The position numbers and the translations under genes were made by a program. From Herbiconiux solani NBRC 106740 (GTDB lineage Bacteria > Actinomycetota > Actinomycetes > Actinomycetales > Microbacteriaceae), in assembly GCF_001571005.1 (NCBI RefSeq), contig NZ_BCST01000004.1, positions 310,001 to 374,000 of the forward strand: 64,000 nt of DNA, read 5' to 3'. The number at the start of each line of letters is the position of its first letter. The stretch's first letter is position 1. Of the stretch, positions 24,786 through 33,930 are shown piece after piece. Under the pieces are notes generated by a model that was not told the DNA's origin, did no database searches, and saw only the letters and a list, made by a program, of their open reading frames with translations.

Positions 24786-25948
24786 GCGGGGTGTGCGGCT
24801 CGTGCGGCTCGTGCCGCGACCAGCATGACGAGCACCGCGGCGGCCGTGATCGCGGCGCCCACACAGAGCGGTGAGGTGTAGCCGAGGCCGGCCGAGATCG
24901 CGAGGCCCGCGATCCAGGCGCCGAGGGCGTTCCCGACGTTGAACGAGGCGATGTTCGCGCTCGAGGCGAGCGTCGGGGCGTGTTCGGCGAAGCTCATCAC
25001 GCGGGTCTGCAGCGCCGGGACGGTGCCGAAGCCGAAGGCGCCCATCAGCACCAGGGCGATCACGGTCGCGACCGGGTTGGCGGCGGTCAGAGCGAAGCCC
25101 GCGAGCACGAGGGTCAGCCCGAGCAGCAGCCAGATCAGGGTCTTGTCGACCGAGAGGGCGGCGAGCCGGCCGCCGAGGAGGTTGCCGGAGAACGTTCCGA
25201 CGCCGAACACGACCAGGAGCCATGGCACCACCGCGCTGTCGAAGCCGGTGACGCCGGTGAGCGTGTACGCGATGTAGGTGAAGGCGCCGAACATCCCGCC
25301 GAAGCCGAGCACGGTGACGACGATGGAGAGCCAGACCTGGCCGGAGCGGAAGGCGCTGAGCTCGGTGCGGATGCTCGGGGCCGGCGCATCCGCATCGCCT
25401 CGCACGGGTGCGGGCACCAGCGTCGCGATGCCGATCAGGGCGATGACGCCGATCACCGTGATGGCCCAGAAGGTGGCGCGCCAGCCGTAGGCCTGGCCGA
25501 CGAAGGTGCCGAAGGGCACGCCGAGCACGTTGGCCAGGGTGAGTCCCGTGAACATGACGGCGATCGCACTCGCGCGCTTCGCCGGCGGCACCATCCCTGC
25601 GGCGACGACCGAGCCGATGCCGAAGAAGGCGCCATGGCAGAGGGCGGCGATGACCCGGCCGAGCAGCATGGTGCCGTAGTCGGGGGCGAGGGCCGACACG
25701 AGGTTGCCGACGATGAACAGGCCGAGGAGCCCCATCAGCACCTGTTTGCGGGGCAGGCGGGTGACCGCGAGGGTCAGCACGATCGCCCCGAACGCGACGC
25801 TCAGCGCGTAGCCCGAGATGAGCCAGCCGGCGGCGGCCTCGTCGACGCCGAGGTCGCGGGCCACCTCGGGCAGCAGGCCCGCGATGACGAACTCGGTGAG
25901 GCCGATTCCGAACCCGCCGATGGCGAGGGCGATGAGACCGATGGGCAT
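24698..25948 (-). CDS. MFS transporter (AraJ/arabinose-efflux type)
   Basis: The 416-residue protein has about 12 membrane helices and begins MPIGLIALAIGGFGIGLTEFVIAGLLPEVARDLGV, typical of DHA1-type drug/arabinose efflux permeases, with LPRKQVLMGLLGLFIVGN in the first cytoplasmic loop. It probably exports toxic compounds or sugars. AGAAGGAGT precedes ATG 25948. The divergent MarR gene is the likely regulator. A disordered C-terminal tail (AAHPAHPASAAAASD onward) is encoded by the part overlapping the MocR gene on the other strand. Confidence 0.88.
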   Translation of the reverse strand: MPIGLIALAIGGFGIGLTEFVIAGLLPEVARDLGVDEAAAGWLISGYALSVAFGAIVLTLAVTRLPRKQVLMGLLGLFIVGNLVSALAPDYGTMLLGRVIAALCHGAFFGIGSVVAAGMVPPAKRASAIAVMFTGLTLANVLGVPFGTFVGQAYGWRATFWAITVIGVIALIGIATLVPAPVRGDADAPAPSIRTELSAFRSGQVWLSIVVTVLGFGGMFGAFTYIAYTLTGVTGFDSAVVPWLLVVFGVGTFSGNLLGGRLAALSVDKTLIWLLLGLTLVLAGFALTAANPVATVIALVLMGAFGFGTVPALQTRVMSFAEHAPTLASSANIASFNVGNALGAWIAGLAISAGLGYTSPLCVGAAITAAAVLVMLVAARAARAAHPAHPASAAAASDPATDSKSPVTRPAVTRKN

Positions 25949-25994
25949 GGGACTCCTTCTGGGAGAGGGGTGCTGGTGGCGGGTGGCGCTAAGG

Positions 25995-26054
25995 TAGTTG
26001 CGGACGCGGGGTATTGCGTACGCCGAATAAAATAGTTGCACACGCGGGCTATCG
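25995..26054. promoter_or_regulatory. direct-repeat operator candidate between MFS and MarR genes
   Basis: TAGTTGCGGACGCGGG (25995-26010) and TAGTTGCACACGCGGG (26033-26048) are near-identical and are both followed by a TAT/TTG-like step, 38 bases apart. The gap between them carries the AT-rich GAATAAAATAG, a possible -10 region. MarR proteins commonly bind such repeats to control themselves and a divergent efflux gene. Confidence 0.5.
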
Positions 26055-26123
26055 GCGCAAGCATCCGTCGTTCGTCGTTGCTCAGTGCGCCGCGGTCGCG
26101 ACGCAGGAAGGACCGGTCGCACC

Positions 26124-26573
26124 ATGGGAATCGCCGACGACGCCGTCGAGATCAGGGCCCAGGGGTGGCGCACGCTCGCCGCACTGCACGGGCTCATCGA
26201 GGGGCGGCTCGAGCAGGCGCTCGGCGCCTCCGCGGGCCTCTCGGTCGTGGAGTACACGGTGCTCGACGCGCTCAACCGCCAGGACGGCTGGCACATGCGC
26301 ATGCAGCAGCTGGCACGGGCGACGGCGCTCTCCAGCAGCGCCACCACCCGTCTGGTGAACCGGCTCGAGGAGCGGTCGCTGCTCACCCGGGTGCTCTGCG
26401 CCGACGACCGGCGCGGCATCTACACCGAGCTGACGGCATCCGGTCACAAGCTGCTCGAGAAGGCCCGGCCCGTGCACGACGAGGTGCTCGAGGCGGCCCT
26501 CGCCGAGGCGGCCTCCTCCCCCGAACTGGCCCCCCTCGTCGACGCCCTCCACCACGTCCCATCCCTCCCCTGA
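26124..26573 (+). CDS. MarR-family transcriptional regulator
   Basis: The 149-residue protein has a winged HTH with MQQLARATALSSSATTRLVNRLEERSLL (about residues 54-81) and the wing LCADDRRGIYTELTASG, the classic MarR signature. The start at ATG 26124 follows AGGAAGGA by 12 bases. It probably represses itself and the divergent MFS transporter through the repeats at 25995-26054. The stop lies 43 bases before the sigma-factor start. Confidence 0.9.
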   Translation: MGIADDAVEIRAQGWRTLAALHGLIEGRLEQALGASAGLSVVEYTVLDALNRQDGWHMRMQQLARATALSSSATTRLVNRLEERSLLTRVLCADDRRGIYTELTASGHKLLEKARPVHDEVLEAALAEAASSPELAPLVDALHHVPSLP

Positions 26574-26616
26574 CCCTCGGATGGAACCGATCCGGGGTGA
26601 GCGGACAGTAGGGGGT

Positions 26617-27216
26617 ATGGAGACAGGGGAATTCGACGAGGCCGCGGTCTGGGCTTCGGCGATCGGGGGCGACGCGGTGGCGTTCGCGCGCGTGTTCGAC
26701 GCGCATCGTGACCGGGTGTTCGGCCAGGCGCTGCGGTTGATCCGCTCGCCGCACGATGCGGAGGACGTGACGGCGCTGGTGTTCCTCGAGGCCTGGCGCC
26801 GACGGGCCGACGTGCGCGTCGTCGACGGGTCGATCATCGGCTGGTTGCTGGTCGCGACCAACTTCGTGGTGCGCAACCTGGTGCGCACGATGCGCCGGCA
26901 CCGTGAGGCGCTCGCGAAGATCCCGCCACCCGAGCATCAGGGCGACCACTCGGACGCCGTCGGCGAGCGCCTCGACAGCCGCTCCCGCCACGAGCGCGTC
27001 CGGAGTGCGTTCGCGCAGCTCTCCAAGAACGATCAAGACGTGATCACGCTCTGCGTGCTCGAAGAACTGACCACCGCGCAGGCCGCGACCGCCCTCGGCG
27101 TTCCGGCCGGCACCGTGAAGTCCCGGCTCTCCCGCGCGAAGGCGCGCCTGGCCGCTCTCACCGGGAGCGACGATCCCCTGACCGAACCCTCGACCACCAC
27201 GGGAGGTGCACGATGA
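26617..27216 (+). CDS. ECF-type RNA polymerase sigma factor
   Basis: About 199 residues. Region 2 runs from FARVFDAHRDRVFGQALRLIRSPHDAEDVTALVFLEAWRR (about residues 23-63) and region 4 from RVRSAFAQLSKNDQDVITLCVLEELTTAQAATALGVPAGTVKSRLSRAKARL (about 129-180). It belongs to the actinobacterial sigma-70 family proteins that pair with a membrane protein encoded next to them. ATG 26617 gives the conserved length; ATG 26581 would add 12 residues. Its stop overlaps the next gene by four bases, so the two products are coupled and likely interact. Confidence 0.88.
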   Translation: METGEFDEAAVWASAIGGDAVAFARVFDAHRDRVFGQALRLIRSPHDAEDVTALVFLEAWRRRADVRVVDGSIIGWLLVATNFVVRNLVRTMRRHREALAKIPPPEHQGDHSDAVGERLDSRSRHERVRSAFAQLSKNDQDVITLCVLEELTTAQAATALGVPAGTVKSRLSRAKARLAALTGSDDPLTEPSTTTGGAR

Positions 27217-28520
27217 CCGAACCCATGTCGCCCGAACAGGCCGGCGCCGGCCGCCCGCGATTCGACCCCGCCCGCAGCGCCGCCATCCGCTCGATGTTGA
27301 TCGAGACCGTCGAGGCCGAGGGCCGGGCGGGAACCGCTGCCGCTCCCGCTCCCCGTTCGCCCCATCGTCGCCGCCGCACCGCCGTGATCGTCACGCTGGC
27401 CGTGCTGGCCGGTGGCATCGCCTCGGGTACCGCCGCGATCGCCCTCACCGGAGGATCGCTGTTCGGCCCGCCCGAGCCGGTCGTCACGACGGTCACGCCG
27501 ACTCCCACGCCGACACCGACGCCCACCCCCACGCCGACTCCCACCCCGACGCCGACAGTGCCGCCGAACCCGCCGGCCCCGGTCGTGCGCGTCCCGGCCA
27601 CCTGCGACCAGCTGCTGCCGCAGTCGCTGGCGGAGCAGATGGCGGGTACGGCGCTCCAACCGTCCGTCGGTGGACATCCCGCGTTTCCGGTCGCGTATTC
27701 GAACCTCCGCGTCGGATCCCTCAGCTGCGGATGGTCGGCCGGCCCGGCACCCGAAAACGGCCCGGCCAGCCCATTCGTCAACCTGGTGATCGTTCCGAGC
27801 ACCGATGCAGAGGATCTCCTCAACGAGGCCAACCGCGAGGGCATCTACATCGACGCCCCCCAGGTCGACATCGGCGAGGACGTGTACGCGTACTGCCCGA
27901 TGCCCGGGAACTGGTGCAGCTATATCGGCCAGGTCGGCGGCTACAGCATCCAGCTGTCGGCCCTGAAGCCGGCAGACGGGGCAACCGGAGGCGACGCCGT
28001 GCGAGACCCGTTCATCGCCATCCGCGATGCGGTGGCCGCCTTCCCCGCCCCGGGACCGCTCTGGCAGCCCAGCGGCCCCACCCTCCGAGGCGCCAACACG
28101 TGTGACGAACTGATCGACGAGCCGAGCCTGTCGGCGATCCTCGGCGAACCGATGCGGGTCTTCCGTCAGTACGCTCACTGGGGCGAATTCGCCTTGTCGT
28201 CCTTCGGCGCCTCGCGGCAGGTGAGTGCCTTCGGCTGCGGGTGGACGTCCGACAGTGACGGCGGAACCACCAGCGTCAAGGTGAGCGTGCTCCCCGGGGG
28301 CGCCTCGTACTTCGCTCAGTCGAACGCCGAGCAACCCGAGATCGGCTACGCACCCGTCACCGGCTACCCCGGCCAGGCTTTCCTCTCGGCCGACGGCACG
28401 ACGCTCAGCGTGCTCGTCGAAGACGGATGGGTCCAGGTCGAAGCACCTGGCGATGCGCTTCCCGCGATCACCGACCTGGTCCTGGCGAACGTGGGGCCCA
28501 TCCCGGCCGTCGGCGGGTGA
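27213..28520 (+). CDS. single-pass membrane protein with Thr-Pro linker and duplicated extracellular domain
   Basis: The 435-residue product has a cytosolic N-terminus of about 55 residues, one transmembrane helix (about 56-78), a 12-fold Thr-Pro linker (about 95-118; encoded around 27490-27560) and two related extracellular domains. Each domain starts with a Cys-Asp-Gln/Glu-Leu motif (CDQLLPQSL, CDELIDEPSL) and contains a CGW motif (SLSCGWSAG, AFGCGWTSD), so each probably has one disulfide. The four-base overlap with the sigma gene and the topology suggest a surface sensor or anti-sigma-like partner. No named family recognised. Confidence 0.65.
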   Translation: MTEPMSPEQAGAGRPRFDPARSAAIRSMLIETVEAEGRAGTAAAPAPRSPHRRRRTAVIVTLAVLAGGIASGTAAIALTGGSLFGPPEPVVTTVTPTPTPTPTPTPTPTPTPTPTVPPNPPAPVVRVPATCDQLLPQSLAEQMAGTALQPSVGGHPAFPVAYSNLRVGSLSCGWSAGPAPENGPASPFVNLVIVPSTDAEDLLNEANREGIYIDAPQVDIGEDVYAYCPMPGNWCSYIGQVGGYSIQLSALKPADGATGGDAVRDPFIAIRDAVAAFPAPGPLWQPSGPTLRGANTCDELIDEPSLSAILGEPMRVFRQYAHWGEFALSSFGASRQVSAFGCGWTSDSDGGTTSVKVSVLPGGASYFAQSNAEQPEIGYAPVTGYPGQAFLSADGTTLSVLVEDGWVQVEAPGDALPAITDLVLANVGPIPAVGG

Positions 28521-28545
28521 GCATCCGATGGGATTGAATGGGGGC

Positions 28546-29535
28546 GTGAAGATTACGGTGCTGGCGGGCGGGGTCGGAGGTGCGAGGTTCCTCCGGGGGC
28601 TGCGCACCCAGCTGCGGAAGGCGTACCCGAACGGCGACGGCGGGTCGTCCGCCGAGATCACGGCCGTCGTCAACACTGGCGACGACATGTGGCTCACCGG
28701 GCTGCGGGTCTGCCCCGACCTCGACTCGATCATGTACACGCTCGGTGGCGCGAACGACGACGAGCGCGGCTGGGGCCGGAAGGACGAGAGCGAGCGCGTG
28801 AGCGCCGAGCTCACCGCGTACGGCATCGGCTGGCCGTGGTTCACCCTCGGCGACCTCGACCTCGGCACGCACATCGCGCGTTCGAGCTTCCTCCGCGACG
28901 GTTTGACGCTCACCGAGGCCACCGCGCGCCTGGCCGAACGCTGGAACCCCGGCGTCCGCCTGCTTCCGATGAGCGACCAGCCGGTCGAGACCCACGTCGA
29001 CATCCTCGTCGACGGCAAGCGCCGAATCGTGCACTTCGAGGAGTGGTGGGTGAAGTACCGGGCGACGGTCCCGGCCCAGCGCTTCATCCAGGTCGGCGTC
29101 GACGCGGCCAAGCCCACGCCCTCGGTGCTGCGCGCGATCGAGCAGGCCGACGTCATCCTCGTCGCCCCCTCGAACCCCGTGGTGTCGATCGGCACGATCC
29201 TCGGCGTCCCCGGGATGCGCCAGGCGCTGCACGGCGCACGCGCCCCGATCGTGGGTGTCTCACCGATCATCTCCGGAGCCGCCGTGCGCGGCATGGCCGA
29301 CGCCTGCCTCACCGCGATCGGCGTCGAGACCACCGCCGCGGCCGTGGCGAAGCACTACGGCGCGCGCACCCGCGGAGGCCTCCTCGACGCGTGGCTCGTC
29401 GACGAGGCGGATGCGGCGGCCGCCCCCGTGCTCACCGCGGCCGGCATCCGCACCACGGTCGTGCCGCTCTGGATGAACGACGCCGACACGAGCGCGCAGC
29501 TGGCGGCCGACGCCTTGGCGGCGGCGAGGTTCTAG
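28546..29535 (+). CDS. cofD: 2-phospho-L-lactate transferase (F420 biosynthesis)
   Basis: The roughly 329-residue CofD/FbiA protein begins VKITVLAGGVGGARFLRGL, the family's nucleotide-binding motif, and contains NTGDDMWLTGLRVCPDLDSIMYTL, EWWVKYRA, APSNPVVSIGTILGVPG and VGVSPIISG. It joins the activated 3-carbon precursor to Fo to give F420-0 or its dehydro form. GTG 28546 follows GGGGGC and also lies six bases after TTGAAT; ATG 28528 is an in-frame alternative. CofC and CofE are encoded 8-12 kb downstream. The upstream neighbour is the membrane protein above, with a short gap. Confidence 0.95.
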   Translation: MKITVLAGGVGGARFLRGLRTQLRKAYPNGDGGSSAEITAVVNTGDDMWLTGLRVCPDLDSIMYTLGGANDDERGWGRKDESERVSAELTAYGIGWPWFTLGDLDLGTHIARSSFLRDGLTLTEATARLAERWNPGVRLLPMSDQPVETHVDILVDGKRRIVHFEEWWVKYRATVPAQRFIQVGVDAAKPTPSVLRAIEQADVILVAPSNPVVSIGTILGVPGMRQALHGARAPIVGVSPIISGAAVRGMADACLTAIGVETTAAAVAKHYGARTRGGLLDAWLVDEADAAAAPVLTAAGIRTTVVPLWMNDADTSAQLAADALAAARF

Positions 29536-29850
29536 CTCCGCGGCCTGTCTTGGTTCCGCGCCGCCGCCTCTGCGGCGCGGGCGACATGTGAGGGTGCGGT
29601 CGAGCCTTGCGGCCTACGGTCGCAAGCCTCGGCCGCGCCCTCACCCTGGGTCGTCGGGTACGGCCCGCGGCCCCGGCCCGGCCCCCGGCCGCCGGGACGC
29701 GCGGCAACGACGAACTGGCGACCGCCGGGACGCGCGGCAACGACGGAGTTCCTATCGCTCCGCTGCATCCGACGGAGCGAGAGCCCGTCGGGAGCCGCGG
29801 GCTCCGTTGTTGCCGCCTCTTCAGGCGGGGGCGACGGAAGCTGCCGGGGG
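29536..29850. repeat. 315-base gene-free region packed with palindromes and direct repeats
   Basis: Between the converging cofD and ABM genes I see no credible gene. The region holds a GC hairpin (29556-29564 with 29572-29580); a nested palindrome (29588-29605 with 29627-29644, 15 of 18 pairs, inner stem CTTGCG/CGCAAG); a 22-base direct repeat beginning GCCGGGACGCGCGGCAACGA (29691-29712 and 29724-29745); and a second nested palindrome (29735-29748 with 29802-29815). It probably includes terminators for both genes. Confidence 0.7.
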
Positions 29851-30786
29851 TCAGCGGAGGGCTAGGAGGGCGGCGTAGGCCGCCATCGAGAGGAGGTAGC
29901 AGGCCACGACGATCGCGTAGCCCGCTAGGTGCACGCGCAGCGGCTGATCGCGGCGCGCCCACCAGCCGAGCCTGCGGAACGCCCACGGCACCAGCAGCCA
30001 GCCGAGCAGCTGCGTCGAGACCACGTTGCCGATGAACAGCGACAGCCAGAACGGCAGCCCCGACAGCAGCGTGTCACCGATGAAGTAGCCCCAGAGGAAG
30101 ACGACCGGGTAGAGCATGAGCAGCACGATCAGGTTGCTCTTGAACACCGGATCGGGCATCTTCGTGGCATTGCCGGTCCAGAAGCCGAAGCCGTAGCTCG
30201 CCTTCGTGATCGTGAGCTGGTCGTTGTAGGCGGCCCCGGCCTCCAGCAGCTCACGGCGTTCGGGCGACTCGATCCATTTCGTCAGGTTCTCGTCGGTGTC
30301 GAAGCTCAGCACGACGACCCAGTCGTCCTGCACCCCCGGCACCGGACGCTCGATCCTGTGGCCCAGGAAGCCGTCGAACCGAGACTCCACGGCCGAGATC
30401 TGCCGCTGCCAGTCGAGGAAGGCCCCCTCGTCCTCCGGCGCGACCCGGCTCGAGATCAGCGCCGAGGCCGCTTCGGCCCGGTGCGTGTTCTCCTCGGTGA
30501 ACAGGTGCACGTCGTCGTTGCCGATGAACTCGCTGCGGATCTCGTCGGTCAGCGACATCCGCTCGGCGCTCTGCAGCCAGCCGCGCGCCGACTCGACGTC
30601 GCGGAAACGCTGCACGATCACCCAGTCGACCTGGAGCGGCGGATCGGGCCGGATGACCTGACGGTCGAGGAAACCGGGCCAGTTCGCGATCCGCTCCCCC
30701 ACCTTCTGCTGCCACTGCTCGTACCGCTCGTAGCTCGACTCGGCCAGGCGCCGGTGCACCACCAGCGCGACGGTCACCCCCGTCAC
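29851..30786 (-). CDS. membrane protein with two antibiotic-biosynthesis-monooxygenase (ABM) domains
   Basis: About 311 residues. Two ferredoxin-like ABM domains lie in tandem, about residues 1-95 (VTVALVVHRRLAESSYERYEQWQQKV, then FLDRQVIRP and VDWVIVQRF) and 100-195 (ALISSRVAPEDEGAFLDWQRQI, then FLGHRIERP and DWVVVLSFD). A C-terminal region has about three transmembrane helices. ABM domains serve monooxygenases, haem-degrading enzymes and signal-degrading proteins; the substrate cannot be told here. The GTG start at 30786 overlaps the guanine deaminase stop by four bases, so it is co-translated with a purine enzyme. Confidence 0.75.
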   Translation of the reverse strand: MTGVTVALVVHRRLAESSYERYEQWQQKVGERIANWPGFLDRQVIRPDPPLQVDWVIVQRFRDVESARGWLQSAERMSLTDEIRSEFIGNDDVHLFTEENTHRAEAASALISSRVAPEDEGAFLDWQRQISAVESRFDGFLGHRIERPVPGVQDDWVVVLSFDTDENLTKWIESPERRELLEAGAAYNDQLTITKASYGFGFWTGNATKMPDPVFKSNLIVLLMLYPVVFLWGYFIGDTLLSGLPFWLSLFIGNVVSTQLLGWLLVPWAFRRLGWWARRDQPLRVHLAGYAIVVACYLLSMAAYAALLALR

Positions 30787-32195
30787 GCCTTCCGGTAGGC
30801 GAGCTCGCCCATCACCCAGGTCTGGTCGACCGCACGCTCGTCCGACACCATCATGATGCTGAACAGCAGGTCGGAGACCACGTCGAGCGTGAGCTCGCCG
30901 TCGGCCTTCTCCAGAGTGAGCGAGGCGTGCCACGGGGTGGCCGGAGGGCCCGCCGTGTAGTCGAGGGCGACGAAGTCGGCCTCCTTGCCGATGTCGAAGG
31001 TGCCGACCACGTCGTCGATGTAGAGCGACTCGGCCCCACCGCGGGTCAGCAGGTAGAACGCCCGGAAGGCCGAGAGCTTGTTGCGCTCGGACTCCGCCAG
31101 ATCTTGCTCGCTCGGGATGATCGACCCGTCGAGGATGGTGTTGTTCAGCATCCCCACCTTGTAGCCGTCCTCGAGCGAGTTGAGCAGGCTGAACCGGTTG
31201 CCGCCACCCATGTCGGTGCCGACCGAGAGCAGAACGCGGTGCTCGGGGTCGAGCGCCTTGCCGAGCCGGAACAGCCCCGACCCGAGGTACAGGTTCGACG
31301 ACGGGCAGAACGCCACGGCCGCGCCCTTGTCCGAGAAGCGCCGGAACTCGTCGTTCGAGAGCCACACCCCGTGCCCGCCGGTGAACTTCGGGCCCACCAG
31401 GTCGTACTTCTCGTACACGCCGAGGTAGTCGTGGCAGTCGTCGTGCAGTGCCAGCACTCCGTGGATCTCGGCCGGGTTCTCGGAGATGTGAGTGTTGATC
31501 CACAGCTCCGGGTACTCCTGCTTGAGCTTCTGGCACGCCGCCAGCAGTTCGTTCGAGGCGCCGAAGCCGAAGCGCGGGGTGATCGCGTAGAGGTTGCGGC
31601 CCGTGCCGTGCCACTTCTCGATCAGCGTCTTGCTGTCGTCGTAGAACTGCTCGGGGGTGTTGGCGAAGTAGTCGGGAACGTGGCGGTCGATGCCGGTGAG
31701 CCCCCCGATCATCCGCATGTTGCGCCGGCTGGCCTCTTCGAAGAAGACCTCGTTGCAGGTCAGGTTGCCGGTGGTGAAGGTCTGGGCCGTGGTCGTGCCC
31801 GAGGCCAGGAGGTTGTCGAAGAAGTGCTTCGTGCCCTCCTCGGCGTAGGCCCGGTCGGCGTAGCGGTGCTCCTCGGGGAAGACCCACTTCTGCAGCCACG
31901 GCAGCAGCTGCTCGCCGTAGGCGCCGAGCACGCGGGTCTGCGGGAGGTGGATGTGGCCGTCGATGAAGCCGGGGAGGATGATCCTGTCCGTGATCTCGGT
32001 GACCTCCACATCCGGATGCTTCGGTGCGATCTCGGCGTACGGCCCGAAGTCGACGATGATCCCGTCCTCCATGACCAGGAGCCCGTCTGCATGGAACCGT
32101 GTGGCGGCCGACTCGTCGCCGACGTGCTTCCACGGGTCGTCGACGAAGTCCAGAAAAGTGCCGCGGACAGCAGTGAGCGCCAAGAGAATCCCCAT
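30783..32195 (-). CDS. guaD: guanine deaminase
   Basis: About 470 residues of the zinc amidohydrolase superfamily. It has PGFIDGHIHLPQTRVLGAYGEQLLPWL, the family-defining segment, TGIDRHVPDYFANTPEQFYDDSK, NTHISENPAEI with the metal His, FTGGHGVWLSNDE, and CPSSNLYLGSGLF followed by GTDMGGGNRFSLL with the catalytic Asp. It converts guanine to xanthine, feeding the urate pathway encoded at the left of the window. No ribosome-binding site is clear for ATG 32195 or for the in-frame ATG 32213. A palindrome (32270-32326) separates it from glpK. Confidence 0.93.
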   Translation of the reverse strand: MGILLALTAVRGTFLDFVDDPWKHVGDESAATRFHADGLLVMEDGIIVDFGPYAEIAPKHPDVEVTEITDRIILPGFIDGHIHLPQTRVLGAYGEQLLPWLQKWVFPEEHRYADRAYAEEGTKHFFDNLLASGTTTAQTFTTGNLTCNEVFFEEASRRNMRMIGGLTGIDRHVPDYFANTPEQFYDDSKTLIEKWHGTGRNLYAITPRFGFGASNELLAACQKLKQEYPELWINTHISENPAEIHGVLALHDDCHDYLGVYEKYDLVGPKFTGGHGVWLSNDEFRRFSDKGAAVAFCPSSNLYLGSGLFRLGKALDPEHRVLLSVGTDMGGGNRFSLLNSLEDGYKVGMLNNTILDGSIIPSEQDLAESERNKLSAFRAFYLLTRGGAESLYIDDVVGTFDIGKEADFVALDYTAGPPATPWHASLTLEKADGELTLDVVSDLLFSIMMVSDERAVDQTWVMGELAYRKA

Positions 32196-32269
32196 TCGTA
32201 TCGGTCTGGTCATCGTGACACAGACCACCGACACGGCGCGCACTCCCGTTGGGGGCACAGAAACCACGA

Positions 32270-32326
32270 CGACCCGTCAGTTCTGGTCGCTATTACGAGT
32301 GGATAGCGACCAGAAGTGACGGGTCG
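32270..32326. repeat. palindrome with 24-base arms downstream of glpK
   Basis: Arms 32270-32293 and 32303-32326 pair with one mismatch around a 9-base loop. The element lies 27 bases past the leftward glpK stop and before the guanine deaminase gene, so it could end the glycerol operon transcript. It has no U-tract. The arm sequence (CGACCCGTCAGTTCTGGTCG) is not seen elsewhere in the window. Confidence 0.75.
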
Positions 32327-32353
32327 GGGGGTGTTGCGGTGTGTTGGAGGGTG

Positions 32354-33883
32354 CTACTCCTGGGTGTCGGCGTCGACCCAGTCGAGGGTCTTCGTGACGG
32401 CCTTCTTCCAGTTGCGGATCTGGCGGTCGCGCTCGGCCTCGTCCATCTGCGGCTCCCAGCGGGAGTCCTCCTGCCAGTTGGCGCGGAGCTCGTCGAGGTT
32501 CGCCCAGAAGCCGACGGCGAGGCCGGCGGCGTAAGCCGCGCCCAGGGCGGTGGTCTCGGCGACGACCGGACGGATGACGGGGACGCCGAGGATGTCGGCC
32601 TGGAACTGCATGAGCAGGTTGTTGGCGATCATTCCGCCGTCGACCTTGAGCTCGGTGAGGTCGACGCCGGAGTCGGCGTTGACCGCATCCAGCACCTCGC
32701 GGGTCTGGAAGGCGGTCGCCTCGAGCGCGGCGCGGGCGATGTGACCCTTGTTGACGTAGCGGGTGAGGCCCACGAGGGCACCACGTGCATCCGACCGCCA
32801 GTAGGGCGCGAAGAGGCCCGAGAACGCCGGCACGAAGTAAGCACCACCGTTGTCGTCGACCGTCTTCGCCAGGGTCTCGACCTCGGGTGCGGACGAGATG
32901 ATGCCGAGGTTGTCACGAAGCCACTGGATGAGCGACCCGGTGACCGCGATCGAGCCCTCGAGCGCGTAGTGGGCCGGCTGGTCGCCCAGCTTGTAGCCCA
33001 GCGTGGTGAGCAGCCCGTTCTTCGAGTGCACGATCTCGGTGTCCGTGTTGAAGATCAGGAAGTTTCCGGTGCCGTAGGTGTTCTTCGACTCGCCGGCGTC
33101 GAACGCCGCCTGGCCGAACGTGGCGGCCTGCTGGTCACCGAGGATGCCCGCGACCGGGACCTCACGGAGCAGGTTCGACGACTCGACGTTTCCGTAGACC
33201 TCGGAGGAGGACTTGATCTCGGGGAGCATCGACTTCGGCACACCGAAGGCCTCGAGGATGTCGTCGCGCCACTCGAGCGTCTCGAGGTCCATGAAGAGGG
33301 TGCGCGAGGCGTTGGTCACGTCGGTGGCGTGGACGCCACCCTCGGTGCCGCCGGTGAGGTTCCACAGGACCCAGGAGTCGGTGGTGCCGAACAGCAGGTC
33401 GCCGGCTTCGGCCTTCTCGCGGGCGCCCTCGACGTTCTCGAGGATCCAGACGATCTTGGTGCCGGAGAAGTAGGTCGCGAGCGGGAGGCCCACGATCTGC
33501 TTGAAGCGCTCGACGCCGAGGTCGCTGTCGGCCGCGAGACGGTCGACGATCGACTGGGTGCGGGTGTCCTGCCAGACGATGGCGTTGTAGACGGGCTTGC
33601 CGGTGTTCTTGTCCCAGACCACCGCGGTCTCGCGCTGGTTGGTGATCCCGACCGCGGCGATGTCGTGACGGGTCAGGTCGGCCTTGGAGAGCGCCTGCCC
33701 GATGACCTCGCGGACGTTGGCCCAGATCTCCATCGGGTCGTGCTCGACCCAGCCCGCCTTCGGGAAGATCTGCTCGTGCTCCTTCTGACCGGTCGACACG
33801 ATCGTGCCGGCGTGGTCGAAGATGATGGCGCGGGAGGACGTGGTCCCCTGATCGATCGCCAGAACGTACTTCTGTTCAGCCAT
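32354..33883 (-). CDS. glpK: glycerol kinase
   Basis: The 509-residue FGGY kinase has [15 protein letters not shown] (phosphate 1 loop), [27 protein letters not shown], the FGGY signature region [23 protein letters not shown] and [17 protein letters not shown]. It phosphorylates glycerol to sn-glycerol 3-phosphate. AAGGAG precedes ATG 33883. It is the last gene of a leftward glpD-glpF-glpK set. A 13-bp hairpin lies between glpF and glpK. Confidence 0.97.
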   Translation of the reverse strand: MAEQKYVLAIDQGTTSSRAIIFDHAGTIVSTGQKEHEQIFPKAGWVEHDPMEIWANVREVIGQALSKADLTRHDIAAVGITNQRETAVVWDKNTGKPVYNAIVWQDTRTQSIVDRLAADSDLGVERFKQIVGLPLATYFSGTKIVWILENVEGAREKAEAGDLLFGTTDSWVLWNLTGGTEGGVHATDVTNASRTLFMDLETLEWRDDILEAFGVPKSMLPEIKSSSEVYGNVESSNLLREVPVAGILGDQQAATFGQAAFDAGESKNTYGTGNFLIFNTDTEIVHSKNGLLTTLGYKLGDQPAHYALEGSIAVTGSLIQWLRDNLGIISSAPEVETLAKTVDDNGGAYFVPAFSGLFAPYWRSDARGALVGLTRYVNKGHIARAALEATAFQTREVLDAVNADSGVDLTELKVDGGMIANNLLMQFQADILGVPVIRPVVAETTALGAAYAAGLAVGFWANLDELRANWQEDSRWEPQMDEAERDRQIRNWKKAVTKTLDWVDADTQE

Positions 33884-33930
33884 TTCAAACTCCTTTGTCT
33901 TGCTGGATGTCTAGTGGGGTATTCACGGTG

